Shown one piece after another: positions 23,944-34,782 of a stretch of 64,000 nucleotides of DNA. The position numbers and the translations under genes are program-made. The DNA lies in the NCBI GenBank assembly GCA_003550325.1, contig QKWP01000249.1, forward strand, positions 53,052 to 117,051. Direction: 5' to 3'. The notes below the pieces were generated by a model. It was not told the DNA's origin, made no database searches, and saw only the letters and a program-made list of their open reading frames with translations. Source of the stretch: Gigaspora rosea (taxonomy: Eukaryota > Glomeromycota > Glomeromycetes > Diversisporales > Gigasporaceae). Each line of letters begins with the position of its first letter. Within the stretch, counting starts at the first letter, position 1.

Positions 23944-24285
23944 TATAGACATATTAAGATTTTGTAATAATTTTGTTCTTTTTAAGTAAATAAAAGAAAA
24001 GAATGCCAATAACATTCTATGGCAAGCTTGCTAAAAAGTTATAAAAAGCAATTACTAAAAATGAAAAGATCTACAGAAAAATAAACAAAAAAAAATACTA
24101 TAGCGCAGACAACTTAGTTCTGATCAATAAAATTAATAACATTCAAATTACTAATAGTTCTTTAAAAAAATAGTAAACAAAAAATACTATTTTAAAATAT
24201 TAAATCAAAACAATCTAAACACTTCCATATTTATAAGAACTTATAGCAAGTTGAAGTTATAGTATTTTTATAATTAATTGATGAT
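23944..24285. other. AT-rich spacer
   Basis: Nothing recognised between two TIR elements. Confidence 0.45.
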
Positions 24286-24799
24286 CCACTACAAAAATCG
24301 GTAGTGTGATCATAGTGTAACATAACAGAAATACTATAAATCCTATAATGTAGGAATGAAGCTGTCCGCCCAAGGAAAACATTTTTTTTACTAAGTCACT
24401 AAGTCATGTCTACTAAGTAAAATTGTAGAGCTCATCGAGATGAGTCTAACAGTAGTTAGATCATCGAAATAAGTTCAGTAGATGATTAGATACCTTCAAA
24501 AAAATGATTGGTCGACTATATAAAATTTTATGTAAACAAACCTATTGTTTACATATAGTTGGCCAATCGTTTTTTGAAGGTATCTAAGCACCTACTGGGC
24601 CGATTTTGATGATATAACTACTGTTAAACTTGACTCAATGAGCTCTACAATGTTCATTTAGTAGAAATAGCTTATTAACTTAGTACAAAAACTTTTCTTT
24701 GGGCGGGCAGCTTTATTCCTACATTTTAGAATTTATATATTAAAACATAGTAAGGATCTGCATTACGTTTCACTATAATCACACTACCGATTTGTGGCA
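24286..24799. mobile_element. Nested palindrome pair (outer 514 bp, inner 377 bp)
   Basis: Outer ends: AATCGGTAGTGTGAT near 24,297 and its inverse ATCACACTACCGATT at 24,779-24,793. Inner ends at 24,348 and 24,724: TGTAGGAATGAAGCTGTCCG and the inverted right end, closing on AAACAAACCTATTGTTTA near 24,540. The inner hairpin body shares the AGCTC...GTTAGATCAT layout with the 5,556 and 23,298 hairpins but has different termini. Confidence 0.72.
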
Positions 24800-24817
24800 G
24801 ATCATCAATTAAATATG

Positions 24818-25832
24818 AAATTTGGCTATCTTTTATATATATATTTTGTAGCCCAGATGACAATTCTGACCAATAGTCTAGCCCAGATGACAATTTTAAT
24901 CTGGGCTGCCATTTTTGTCCCAGATGCAAATTGCAGATCTTATATTAAAAATAAATATAGGGAATTGCTATTTCCACATGGTTATACAAGGTTTTCTATT
25001 TTTAAAATTCAAAATAATATATGCACTTATGTTATAGTGCATTGGTTTTGCAAAAATAATTTTTGATCACATGCCGCTAATGTCATGTAACACCAATTTT
25101 GGTAACCTAACCCTGGGTCGGCCAGCATTAAGCTTAATGCTGGTAGGCACTATTATGATAATGCTCCTGACGGGATTAAATATAATTCTGGCCCACTCTA
25201 ACTTTAAATTTAGTTCGAAACAATATCCAATCACAGTACATATACTAGTTACACAACATATGTATCTAGTATATGTACTGTGATTGGATGTTGCTTTCTT
25301 AGAGTGGGCTGGAATTATGTCTAACACCGCTGGGGTATTATCATGATAGTGACCACTAGCATTAATCTTAATGCTGGCCGACCCAGGGTTAAGTTATCAA
25401 AATTGGACTTGTGTAATGTTATACAATATTAGCAGCATGTAACCAAAAATTATTTTAGCAAAACCAATGCACTGGGCCTTTGTGTAACATAAGTGCGTAT
25501 ATTATTTTGAATTCTAAAAATAGAAAATCTTGTGTAACTATAGTGAAAATAGCAATTCTATATTTATTTTGATTGGTCGATTTATTTGTCTGCATCTGAT
25601 TAAAATTGTCATCTGGGCTAGCCCAATTGACAATTGGGCAAATTTGCATCTGGGCTACAACATATATAATATTAATAGATTTTAATATAAGATCTGCAAT
25701 TTGCATCTGGAACAAAAATGGCAGCCCAGATTAAAATTGTCATCTGGGCTAGCCCAATTGAAAATTGGGCAAATTTGCATCTGGGCTACAACATATAAAA
25801 AAAAGCAAATTTGGCCTATTTAAGGGTAGAGT
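24818..25832. repeat. About 1-kb palindrome (foldback element)
   Basis: The arms fold around the loop 25,249-25,265. ATCACAGTACATATACTAG and its complement are perfectly paired at the centre, and pairing continues outward through AACCCTGGGTCGGCCAGCAT (about 25,108) / ATGCTGGCCGACCCAGGGTT (about 25,372) and GCATTGGTTTTGCAAAA/TTTTAGCAAAACCAATGC to TGTAGCCCAGATG/CATCTGGGCTACA. The right arm holds a duplicated GTCATCTGGGCTAGCCCAAT block. Non-coding. Confidence 0.85.
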
Positions 25833-26151
25833 ATATGTAGATAATTTTTATAATACTAATATAACTCTATTATGTAAATTAAATTATCTGATACTCTACT
25901 ATGATCGGGACTATCAAATAACTTGAGTTATTTGGTACATAGTATACTTAAAATAGTTCCCACAGTTTTTTTAACTGGGTTTAAAATTTTATGCTTGCTA
26001 AGTGTTTTAGTTAATTGTTATTTATTTTTCTATTTTTGTTGTTATTATATTTTAATTACAGTGTATAACTAATGCTCTTTTCTTTTTTCTTATTTTTTTT
26101 TATTTTGTAGCTTTACTTAAAATTCATATTATAACGATAAGAATTTAATAA

Positions 26152-26349
26152 ATGTTAAACACGATAATTCTGAATGCGATAGTCAGTTTTTATTCCAATA
26201 GCTTGGAACATGATAGTGCTGAATACGATATAAGATTTATTTTCAAAGATCCTTTTAACGAAATAATGCAAAATAGAGACTTTGATGCTATTGAAATTAT
26301 AGATTTAATAAAGCTTTTTTCGAATATTGCTAATTGTTACTTGTCTTGA
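26152..26349 (+). CDS. Unrecognised 65-aa ORF inside an inverted-repeat element
   Basis: ATG start at 26,152; the product is acidic and not low-complexity (for example FKDPFNEIMQNRDFDAIEII). It lies between the inverted repeats at about 25,884 and 26,765. No signal peptide, membrane segment or family motif recognised. It may be chance, a fragment of a captured exon, or an element-encoded peptide. Only composition supports it. Confidence 0.25.
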   Translation: MLNTIILNAIVSFYSNSLEHDSAEYDIRFIFKDPFNEIMQNRDFDAIEIIDLIKLFSNIANCYLS

Positions 26350-26806
26350 AAATTGCTTGAAAATTTATTATGTTCGTCTATATAATTAAATTCTCGATCG
26401 TGATAGATTTAACACTATAATTGTAATCAACTTTAGGATACCAAAATTTAAAATTCTAATCTGCTTCGCTGTTGCTTTTTGAGTATTTGTATGAATTGTT
26501 CTATTAATAATTTCATTTATTTAGTCGCTTGTTGGCTTACAATTTAGTTTATAAATATTTGATATGTATCTAGTTTTATTTTATTTTATTCTTTTTGGAT
26601 CTAACAGAAAAGGATTTGTTTTTTGTAAGTAAACAAATTAAAAGTGAAAGAGAAAAAAAGTCAAGCGTAAAAAAAATTCATATAAAAAAATTTAATCTAT
26701 GTTTACATCATTAGTTTGAGCTTAATTTTTGTAGCAGGATCCCGATCGCCGTAGAGTATCGGATAATACTGTTATTGAATGCTTCACACCAATAACTGAC
26801 GTATCT

Positions 26807-26876
26807 GACGTCGAATTTGATTGTGAGATGACTGGGCCCTGCGGGGCCCAGCCATCTAACGATCAAATTCGACGTC
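26807..26876. other. GC-rich perfect-type hairpin (33-bp stem, TGCG loop)
   Basis: Left arm 26,807-26,839 begins GACGTCGAATTTGAT and ends ACTGGGCCC. Right arm 26,844-26,876 is its inverse, with 30 of 33 positions paired; the loop is TGCG (26,840-26,843). The top of the stem is GGGCCC/GGGCCC, a striking GC island in this DNA. Weaker pairing continues outward to about 26,745 and 26,940. Confidence 0.85.
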
Positions 26877-27243
26877 ATATACTTCCCGTTATTTGTAGGT
26901 GTAACAATAATATTGTGATCACGCAGATTACAATATAATTGTAATCACCTATCAAATAACTTCAGTTATTGTCTGCTACGCATCCAATAACTATATATTA
27001 CACAATACAATCACTACAGATGAGTTACATAAAAATAAATATAACATTATAAAATATTACTAACCTGTTTTTGGATACTTGTTTTATAAAACATCAAAAA
27101 AAACTATATTAACTAAGTTAGTATATTAAAAATTTACTTTTAAAGTTAATGAATTTTGTAGGTAATAAATAAATTTTATGAGTGACAATGCGAAACTAGT
27201 CAATCAAATCATGTGATGTAGATGTGATTTATGCATAGAGTAA

Positions 27244-27425
27244 ACTCTACCCTTAAACAATTAATTTTATTTTTATATATATTAAAAATTTAAATTTGGT
27301 CACTTTATATATAAATATTAGCTAAATTTTCCAAATGGCCTCTTTTTATATGTAAAAAATAAAATTTGAATTTGGCTGCTATAAATTTTTATTGGTTGGA
27401 ACTAGACTGTTCGCACTGTATAAAT
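27244..27425. repeat. Dispersed repeat, inverted partner at 56,852
   Basis: About 180 bp ending in GGTTGGAACTAGACTGTTCG is the reverse complement of 56,852-57,030. A third end (TATTGGTTGAAACTAGATTG) is near 59,770. Non-coding. Confidence 0.6.
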
Positions 27426-27767
27426 TGAAAAGATCTGTATAAAAAATACTAAAATAAGCAAACTAATTTCTAACCTATCTATACTGGTATATATTTCAGG
27501 ATTCTCCTTATCCTTCATAGTTTTATGTTATGATCCTTCTAATATCTTGTTAGATGCAGATATTTTTTGGTTAATACTATAATTCTATGTAATAAATAAA
27601 ATCAAATTACTAATATTATAAAGTGGTTATATTTTTGGTTACAAAATTATATAGATTGCTTGAGCATGAGCTTGAACTTGTTGTAAGTACCAACTATGCA
27701 TAGTATTATACACTGCACATCTATCTCTTATGTTCTAAATTTTATATAATACATATGATTATACTAG
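27426..27767. other. AT-rich spacer
   Basis: No gene or element end recognised. Confidence 0.45.
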
Positions 27768-29390
27768 CTCTGCACTAGGGTTCTGAAGTTTAGTTCAGTT
27801 CAATAGTGATTTAGGTTCAATGAACCTGAACCTGAATCTGAACCTGCTTTAAAAGTTCAATACTAAACTAAACCTAAACTTAAAATTATTAAACATGAAC
27901 CTGAACCTAAACTTAAAAAAAGTTCAGTTCAGATTCAGTTCAAGATTCATGAATATGTTCAGGTTCTTAATATATGCACATGTTTACCTAAATCACAAAG
28001 TTAGGATCAATTAGTAAAATTTAGAAAATTATAGCATTTTGTATAATTTTATTAATAAAATTATTAAAATTATTGTTCTACATGCAATTTTTACTAATTG
28101 ATTATAACTTCTTGCACTAAGTAACTTGTTTATTACCAAAAAATACATCAAATTGGTATACTTTATTTTACTTTTCTTAAAATTTGAAGAAAAGTGCTTG
28201 ATTTTGAAAATTTTATCAAAAATTCAAAATTAAGCATCTTGATGCAAATTTTAAGGATAATAAAATATAATATACTGTTATAATATATTTTTTGGTGCCA
28301 AACAAGTTTACTTAGAGCAAGAAGCTATGATCAATTAGTAAAATTTAGAGAATTATACAAATTTGTATAATTTTATTATTTTGCTTTAAGTAAACTTGTT
28401 TAGCACCAAAAAATATATTAGATTGGTATTTTTATTCTCCTTAAAAGATGCTTAATTTGAATTTTTGATAAAATTTTCTAAAATTAAGCATTTTTTTCTT
28501 TAATTTTTAAGAAAAATAAAACAAAATATACCAAATTGATATAATTTTTAGTGGTGAACAAGTTTACTTATTGCAAGAAATTAGTAATTTAGAGAATTAT
28601 AGAGATTTGTATAATTTTATTAATAAAATTGTACAAATTTCTATAATTCTCTAAATTTTACTAATTGATCCAAATTTCTTGCAATAAGCAAACTTGTTCA
28701 CCACCAAAAAATACATCAAATCAGAATATTTTATTTTAATTTTCTTAAAATTTAAAAAAAAAGATATTTAATTTTGAATTTTTGATAAAAATTTTTAAAA
28801 TTAAGCATCCTTTCTTAAAATATGCAAATTTGATATTTTTTGGTGCTGAACAAGTTTACTTAGTGCAAGAAGTTATAATCAATTAGTAAACTTTTATGTA
28901 AAATATGATGTTTAATAATTTCATTAATAAAATTATACAAAATGCTATGATTCTCTAAATTTTACTAACTGATTTATACTTCTCACTCTAAGTAAGCTTG
29001 TTTAATATCAAAAAATACATATATTTTTATTTAGACTCAAACTAGTTTGCAAAATATGGACTAGCCCGACCAAACTTATAATTAAGTTTGAGTTTAGTAT
29101 AAAGTTTTAAATAATAATTTAGAGTTTAAGTCAGGTTTGGACCAGACCAAACCCAGATCCAAACCTAAAATTACTAGTTCATATGAATGCTAGACTGAAC
29201 TGAACTTGTTCATGAATTATGAACTGAACCTGAACTGAACCTAAACCAGCTTTAAAGTTCAATATTAAACTGAACCTAAACATATTTTAAAAAATGTTCA
29301 GGTTCAGGTTCAATAATGAAACTGAACCTGAACCTAAACTTGATCTAAGTTCAGTTCAGTTCAGGTTCATAGGAACACTATCCTGCACAG
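27768..29390. mobile_element. TIR element with GAACCT/GTTCAG hexamer clusters at both ends
   Basis: Approximate inverted ends: TCTGCACTAGGGTTC (27,769) and GGAACACTATCCTGCACAG (about 29,372). Next to each end are dense runs of TGAACC/GGTTCA hexamers in both orientations (about 27,795-27,970 and about 29,180-29,370). The middle consists of four imperfect, partly inverted repeats of an AT block with the landmark AAACTTGTT(C/T)A. No protein-coding frame. The layout (short TIR plus subterminal short repeats) recalls hAT-type elements. Confidence 0.5.
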
Positions 29391-30413
29391 CATTGCATGT
29401 CATGTAGCTATTCTTATTTTTATTCATTTATACTTAATTAAAAAATTACTAAATTTGAAAGTAACACAAATACAAGAACAACCAATTAAACTATTATATA
29501 AAATAAATAAAAACAAGTGCATATTTATAGAGATATTAAATACCGTGTTAAAACTAAAAATCTTCTAAAAACATATCCACATATATGCAAAAAGCAATTT
29601 AATATATTTATAGTATATATATTTATCTTACACTTCATATGTTATAAACTCTAAAACAAAAATTTAAATATAAATAAAAGCACTGCAGCAGACAAAAACT
29701 ACACATTTAAATTTTCTTTTTATCTATTTTACATTATATATACTGTATATATGTTATATAGTGCCAATCATGTGTAATAATATAGTGATGGTAAAATTTA
29801 GAAATTAACTACAAAATAACAATAATTAGCTCATTATCTATACATATATTTATCTTATTTTTCTTATTTATAGTTATTAAGTGAGCCACAAATATTATTA
29901 AATCTTTACAAACTGTATACTGAAAAGTATCTATCTCTGTTTAATAATTATAAGATAACATGTAAATATAGTATAAAAACTTGTTAATGAATAGAAAAAA
30001 ATGCAATTTTTTTTAAAAAGCTAACTATTATATAATTTGTGACCAAATAAAATCAAAAAATATACAACTTGAAAAATCCGAAATTATAAATTAATACATA
30101 TATTAAAAATATATAATTAAATAATTATACATTCTTAAATCTATAGAATTAGATAGAGACAATCAACTGCTAAAATATCATTACACTTAATTATATAATA
30201 TTTTATGCATTATTGCTTTATTAGTAACAAAGATTAAAAATAATATAATAAAGATCTAAAACATAAAATAATTAAGCAAATTCTTTAGCATATTTATTTT
30301 GTATAATAAACATAATAACAGATAAAATATATTAAAATAATAAATTGTAACTTACAAATTATAAAACTATAAAATACTCTATTATAAGCTTTTTTAAACT
30401 TTACAATATTTTA
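29391..30413. other. AT-rich stretch, nothing recognised
   Basis: Very AT-rich sequence without coding motifs, RNA genes or element ends I can support. Confidence 0.55.
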
Positions 30414-30423
30414 AATAGTAATT

Positions 30424-30688
30424 AGGGTTCCGCAATTTGATTTGATCTTCAAATATTTGAATCAAATATTTGATCAAATTCAAATTCAAATTTGCTATAT
30501 TTTATTTGATCAAATCAAATATGGTCAAATTTGATTTGATTTAACAAATATTTGATTTGATTTGAAAATTACTATTAAAAATTCAAATTCAAATATTTGA
30601 ATCAAATCAAATTCAAATCAGAGCTAATTTGATTTGATCAAATTCAAATTGATCCAATATTTGATTTGATCTGAATTTGAGGAACCCT
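30424..30688. mobile_element. 265-bp MITE built from TTTGAT/ATCAAA hexamers, 10-bp direct-repeat flanks
   Basis: Ends AGGGTTCC and GGAACCCT, flanked by AATAGTAATT on both sides (30,414-30,423 and 30,689-30,698). Almost the whole body is a patchwork of TTTGAT, ATCAAA and CAAATT hexamers in both orientations. The architecture parallels 27,768-29,390 with a different hexamer. Confidence 0.75.
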
Positions 30689-30698
30689 AATAGTAATT

Positions 30699-31325
30699 TT
30701 TATTTTAATATAAAATAAGCTGCTTATTTTTTTATAAAAAATAAAAAAAATAAATTGATTAAATATTATATACAGATGTAAGGATGTGCTCTGATACTAG
30801 CTATATAATAATATTGTATTTAAAATATTATTCTAACTAATAATATATAGGAGTAAGTTACTATAAAATGCTATATAGACAACAAATATCTGTTATGTTC
30901 TACCAATTTAAATCCTTTAGTAGACCCAAGAGCCTCTTGTATGGGTGTATATTTGATAAATAAAAGGTTTATTCTATTTTATTAGTATTTTTTATTTGAA
31001 TACTCTGGGTCTCTTACATTTTACCAAAACCTTGACCTATATTATAGACCCAAATTTAATTTATAGGTGATCTAATAATATAGGAGATCTTTTATATAGC
31101 ATATTATAGTAATAAAAAAAACAAATTTTTAGTAAAAGTTTTTTTAACTTTAAGCCTAAATATTCAATCAACTATTTTATTAAATTTAATAAATGTTTTA
31201 TTTTAATTCTAGATAATTCTAAGATTAAAATACAAAAATTTTTATTAAAATAGATAAGTAGTTGTAAAATATTTTAATTTAAAAAATTGCTAAAAATAAT
31301 TTGGTTCTTTTTATGACTCACCCCA
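30699..31325. other. AT-rich stretch
   Basis: Nothing recognised. Confidence 0.5.
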
Positions 31326-31327
31326 TA

Positions 31328-31643
31328 CCGTATTTGTCTGAAAATAAGCTACCCTTTTTGGCAAAAAAGTTACACAAAAAATTATGGTGTAGCTTATTTT
31401 CAGATTATTAAATTTTTCGAAAAATTGAAAAACATACTAATAAAAAGTTGTTTAAATGCTATGAAATTTTTACTGTAGGTGTATTTCGTTACGCTGAACA
31501 ACTTTACATATTCGACCTTTAGAAGTTTATATAGTAAACAAAAATGTTTTATATGTAGCGACTGTTAACGATTTTTTTAAAAATTTTTCTGAAAATCTGG
31601 GGGTAGCTTCTTTTGGAGGTAGCTTATTTTCAGAAACCTACAG
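31328..31643. mobile_element. 316-bp TA-target TIR element
   Basis: Ends CCGTATTTGTCTGAAAATAA and inverted CTGTAGGTTTCTGAAAATAA, then the shared GCTACC. TA flanks at 31,326-31,327 and 31,644-31,645. A second copy in opposite orientation lies at 51,641-51,953. Non-coding. Confidence 0.78.
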
Positions 31644-31645
31644 TA

Positions 31646-33552
31646 TATTGACTATTAAATTCTAAGTTGATAACATAGCAATTATGCTCTAAGATCACAA
31701 ATCACAAGGTTGCCAGTTTAAATCTCCTAGTAGCAAAATAATCAAAATCTACTAGCTAATTTAAATTAGAAGACTGAAGTACTACAGAAATCAGAGATTC
31801 TGGATATCAATAAATAGACTTAATTACTTAATTCTAGAGTAAGCAATAGGCTATTACTTTAAAAATCTGTAGCAGTAAAACAAACACAAGTTAGATTTCA
31901 ATTTAGAATAACTAAAGTTACAAGATTCTTGGAGGTTTAATATTTTTATTTAGAAGAGTGACAAAAATCAGGTGATTTTTTAGGAGGGAGGGGTAAAAAA
32001 AGTTGAAATTATATATAAGAACCTGACTATATATATATTAAAGAAGAGGGAGGGGGTAGGCCTCTGATAAAAATAATCAGGTGATTAATAACACAGCTCT
32101 TAGAACCTTTGATTCCAATTACTTAGTAAATTTTTAGATATAGCAATACTATTAACAATTACTAGCAGCAGTATTGAGCAATTGGGCCAACTTTGTTATA
32201 CTAGACCTATAAATTGGAACAATAAACTTATAAATTTCAATTGGAATATATAAGTTTAGTTCCAATTCAAATTACTAAACTTATAAAAGTAACCAATACT
32301 AACTAGTAGTAATATATAGCAATCTCAATAAAATTTTAATTAAGAGAAGTAAAGTATAAAAGCTTGTATAGGGTCTATACCTTAAAAATAACTTTTTAGA
32401 ACTATATAAATTTTATAAATAAAAATTTAAACTTCTAGCCACCCAGTAATTCAATTTAAATAACCTTTATTATTTTGTAGAGTTAGTAAGTTCTACAAAA
32501 TAAAATATTCTTTGAATTAGATAGCTAGCAATTTTAATTTTATAGCCTCGTAAGGTTATTTTTAAAGCAAAACCCATATATTGTTTTTTAAAAAAAGAGA
32601 GCTTTCCAATCTATTATATTTAGGTTGACATGTTTACTATGTTTGTTTTATTGACCTCTAATTCTATTTACTTTTTTTATTTTTCTATTATAAAAGTTTA
32701 GTATTAAATTTTACTAATATAAAAATATTTTAAATTTATTACTTACTAATAGTTTAACAATATATATTAAATAATTGCAAATTATTAATAAAAAAAATTT
32801 TTATATTAAGACAAAAAATCAAGCTTTTGTTCTATTGTTCTATTTGCCAACACTGATTATATTCTATATATAAATTGTATAAATATTAATATAAAACAAA
32901 AAAATTATGAAATAATCAGTTGTTAACAGCAATGACATCACTGGATTGAATTGATCAACCAGATCGTGTAATGGGATCAAATCAAATATTAAAGTTAATT
33001 GTTGTTAAGGTCAGGATTAGTATTGAGTTAGGGTTGAAGTAGAATGTATTATATATTAAAATTTTGCCAAAAATTTTTTTAATTAGAACACAAAAGGTGA
33101 TTTCATAGGTAAAATTTTGTGATATATATATATACTAGCAAGAACCGTGCTGTTGAGGACGGGGTAAGGGCTGTTAAAAGTCAAATATTATTGGTCCAAA
33201 CTTAAGTTGAGTTCTTGTATATAATATTATCATATAGCCACATTATTACTGCCATAGTAATATCTATGAACTTAAAATACTTATTTTAAATCAATGCGAA
33301 TAAAATGAATTTAAATTGTATATATTTTGAGATTTATAATAAAATATGATATATATAGTATATATATAACAATAATAGTATCTTCCAATTATCTATTTTT
33401 AATATATTTGGTTTAAAAAAACAATACAAATTAAAAAAATTAATAATTACAAATGCTAGCAATCATTAAGACATTAGTCAACATTTGGAATTTCAATATC
33501 AATAGGTTTACTTTCTAAAACAATTTTAAATATTAATAAGTATTAAAAAATT
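31646..33552. other. AT-rich region downstream of the kinase gene
   Basis: No coding region supported. 31,680-31,740 contains a tRNA-like patch (GCCAGTTTAAATCTCC resembling a T-arm/B box) without a convincing cloverleaf. About 32,990-33,110 resembles the eroded interior of a MITE also seen near 14,450 and 59,500. The last 100 bp before 33,553 would hold the 3' UTR of the kinase gene. Confidence 0.5.
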
Positions 33553-34782
33553 CTACTTTAAAACTAATCTTCTTGTGGATAATTTCCTACCTGCAAATAT
33601 TGTCTTAAAATTTATTGGTTTAGGGAGATTTTGGTAATTTAAAAATCGACTTGTATAGGTAGCTTGTTTATGTGTCTGGTAGTTAAGTCGTGTTGATATA
33701 ATTTGATTGGAAATTTTGCTTGAGTTCTTAATTTCTTTAACTTGTTTAGATAATTCAGTCCATTCATTTTTCAAATCTTTATAAAATTGATTCAGTATAT
33801 TAGCTAATTCTTTAGCATCTGGTCTATTTTGGGGTCTAGCATCCAAACATTTATTCATCAAATCCAAAAGTAGCCTGGGAATTTCACAATTAATTTTAGG
33901 TCTATAGCCTAAACAAATTTTAATTGCTAGATCCTTATTATGTGGAATATCATGATATGGCGGATACCCAGTAAAAACTTCTGACATGATTATTCCAAAA
34001 GAATATATATCTGATTTTTGAGTATACTCTTTTCCGCCTGTATATAATACTTCTGGAGCAATGTAAGGAATTACGCCAAACATTCCTTCAGTGCTTGAAT
34101 CTTGTGACACTGGCTTGCATAAACCAAAATCAGTAATATAAGAACTTATCATATCTCTATTAACTATATTTCCAGAATGAAAATCTTTATGCATTAATTT
34201 GGCTTCATGGATTGCATTAAGCCCATTAGCTATGTAATATAAAATAATTATTTTATAATCCCAATTTAAGTCATTATATTTACTATCTAATAATTTTCGA
34301 AGACTTCCTTGCTTTGCATACTGCATAACTATCATATAATTAGAGTTCTTAGTTATGCCATAAATTTCAATTGCTGAATTGCCCCCATGTTTATGTTGAT
34401 TTTCAACCTAAAATAATAATTACGATAAATGAAATTTAAATTATAATTACAATATGATTAATGATAAAAATTCATAATACACACTTCTTTTAAAAATGCT
34501 TGTTTTATATCTTTTGAATTATCCAGGCTTTTTAAACAAACATTCACTTGTGACTTTCTAATCCATTCATTCTTCTTCTCATCAAATCCATTAATATACC
34601 CGTCAATCCAGACTGCTTTGAAAACAGTGCCAAAGCCTCCTTTAGCAAGATACTTGATATTTGTAAATTTATTAAAAGGTATCCATTCGATAATGTCTTT
34701 ATATCTCTCTACATTAAGTTGGGTTTGTTTAATAAATTCATCAATATAATTATTGCCACTTGTCCAATTTTGAAATTCTTTT
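33553..34782 (-). CDS. Protein kinase domain exons (Rhizophagus-type kinase)
   Basis: Two exons, 34,485-34,782 and 33,553-34,407, joined across a 77-bp intron whose 5' site on the minus strand is GTGTGTATT and 3' site TATTTTAG; the join is in frame. Numbering from the first Lys after the 3' splice site: lead-in KEFQNWTSGNNYID, glycine loop AKGGFGTV (46-53), catalytic Lys K84 (VCLK), HKDFHSGN with D174 and N179, DFG at 192, APE at 216-218, and kinase subdomain XI RPQNRP; total about 383 residues. All catalytic residues are kept, although the usual HRD is HKD. The tail TYTSRFLNYQNLPKP is what I recall from the expanded kinase families of arbuscular mycorrhizal fungi. It probably signals by phosphorylating Ser/Thr (Tyr cannot be excluded). 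The 3' splice site at 34,783-34,784 connects in phase to the TPR exon 6.0 kb upstream. Confidence 0.9.

Larger units (their letters stand above)
25820..27260. repeat. Inverted-repeat element containing a small ORF and hairpins
   Basis: TTTAAGGGTAGAGTATA near 25,820 is answered by TAAACTCTACCCTTAAA near 27,240. Inside, TATCTGATACTCTACTATGA (25,884) is answered by the inverted TCCCGATCGCCGTAGAGTAT (about 26,737). A small palindrome CAAATAACTTGAGTTATTTG lies near 25,916. The element includes the unrecognised 65-codon frame at 26,152 and the GC-rich hairpin at 26,807. Confidence 0.6.

Noticed and set aside
24794..25715. Several 60-90 codon frames on both strands
   Set aside because: They lie in the arms of the 1-kb palindrome and mirror each other.
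31680..31740. Possible tRNA
   Set aside because: A B-box/T-loop-like patch exists, but I could not form a consistent acceptor stem or anticodon arm; at most a tRNA-derived relic.
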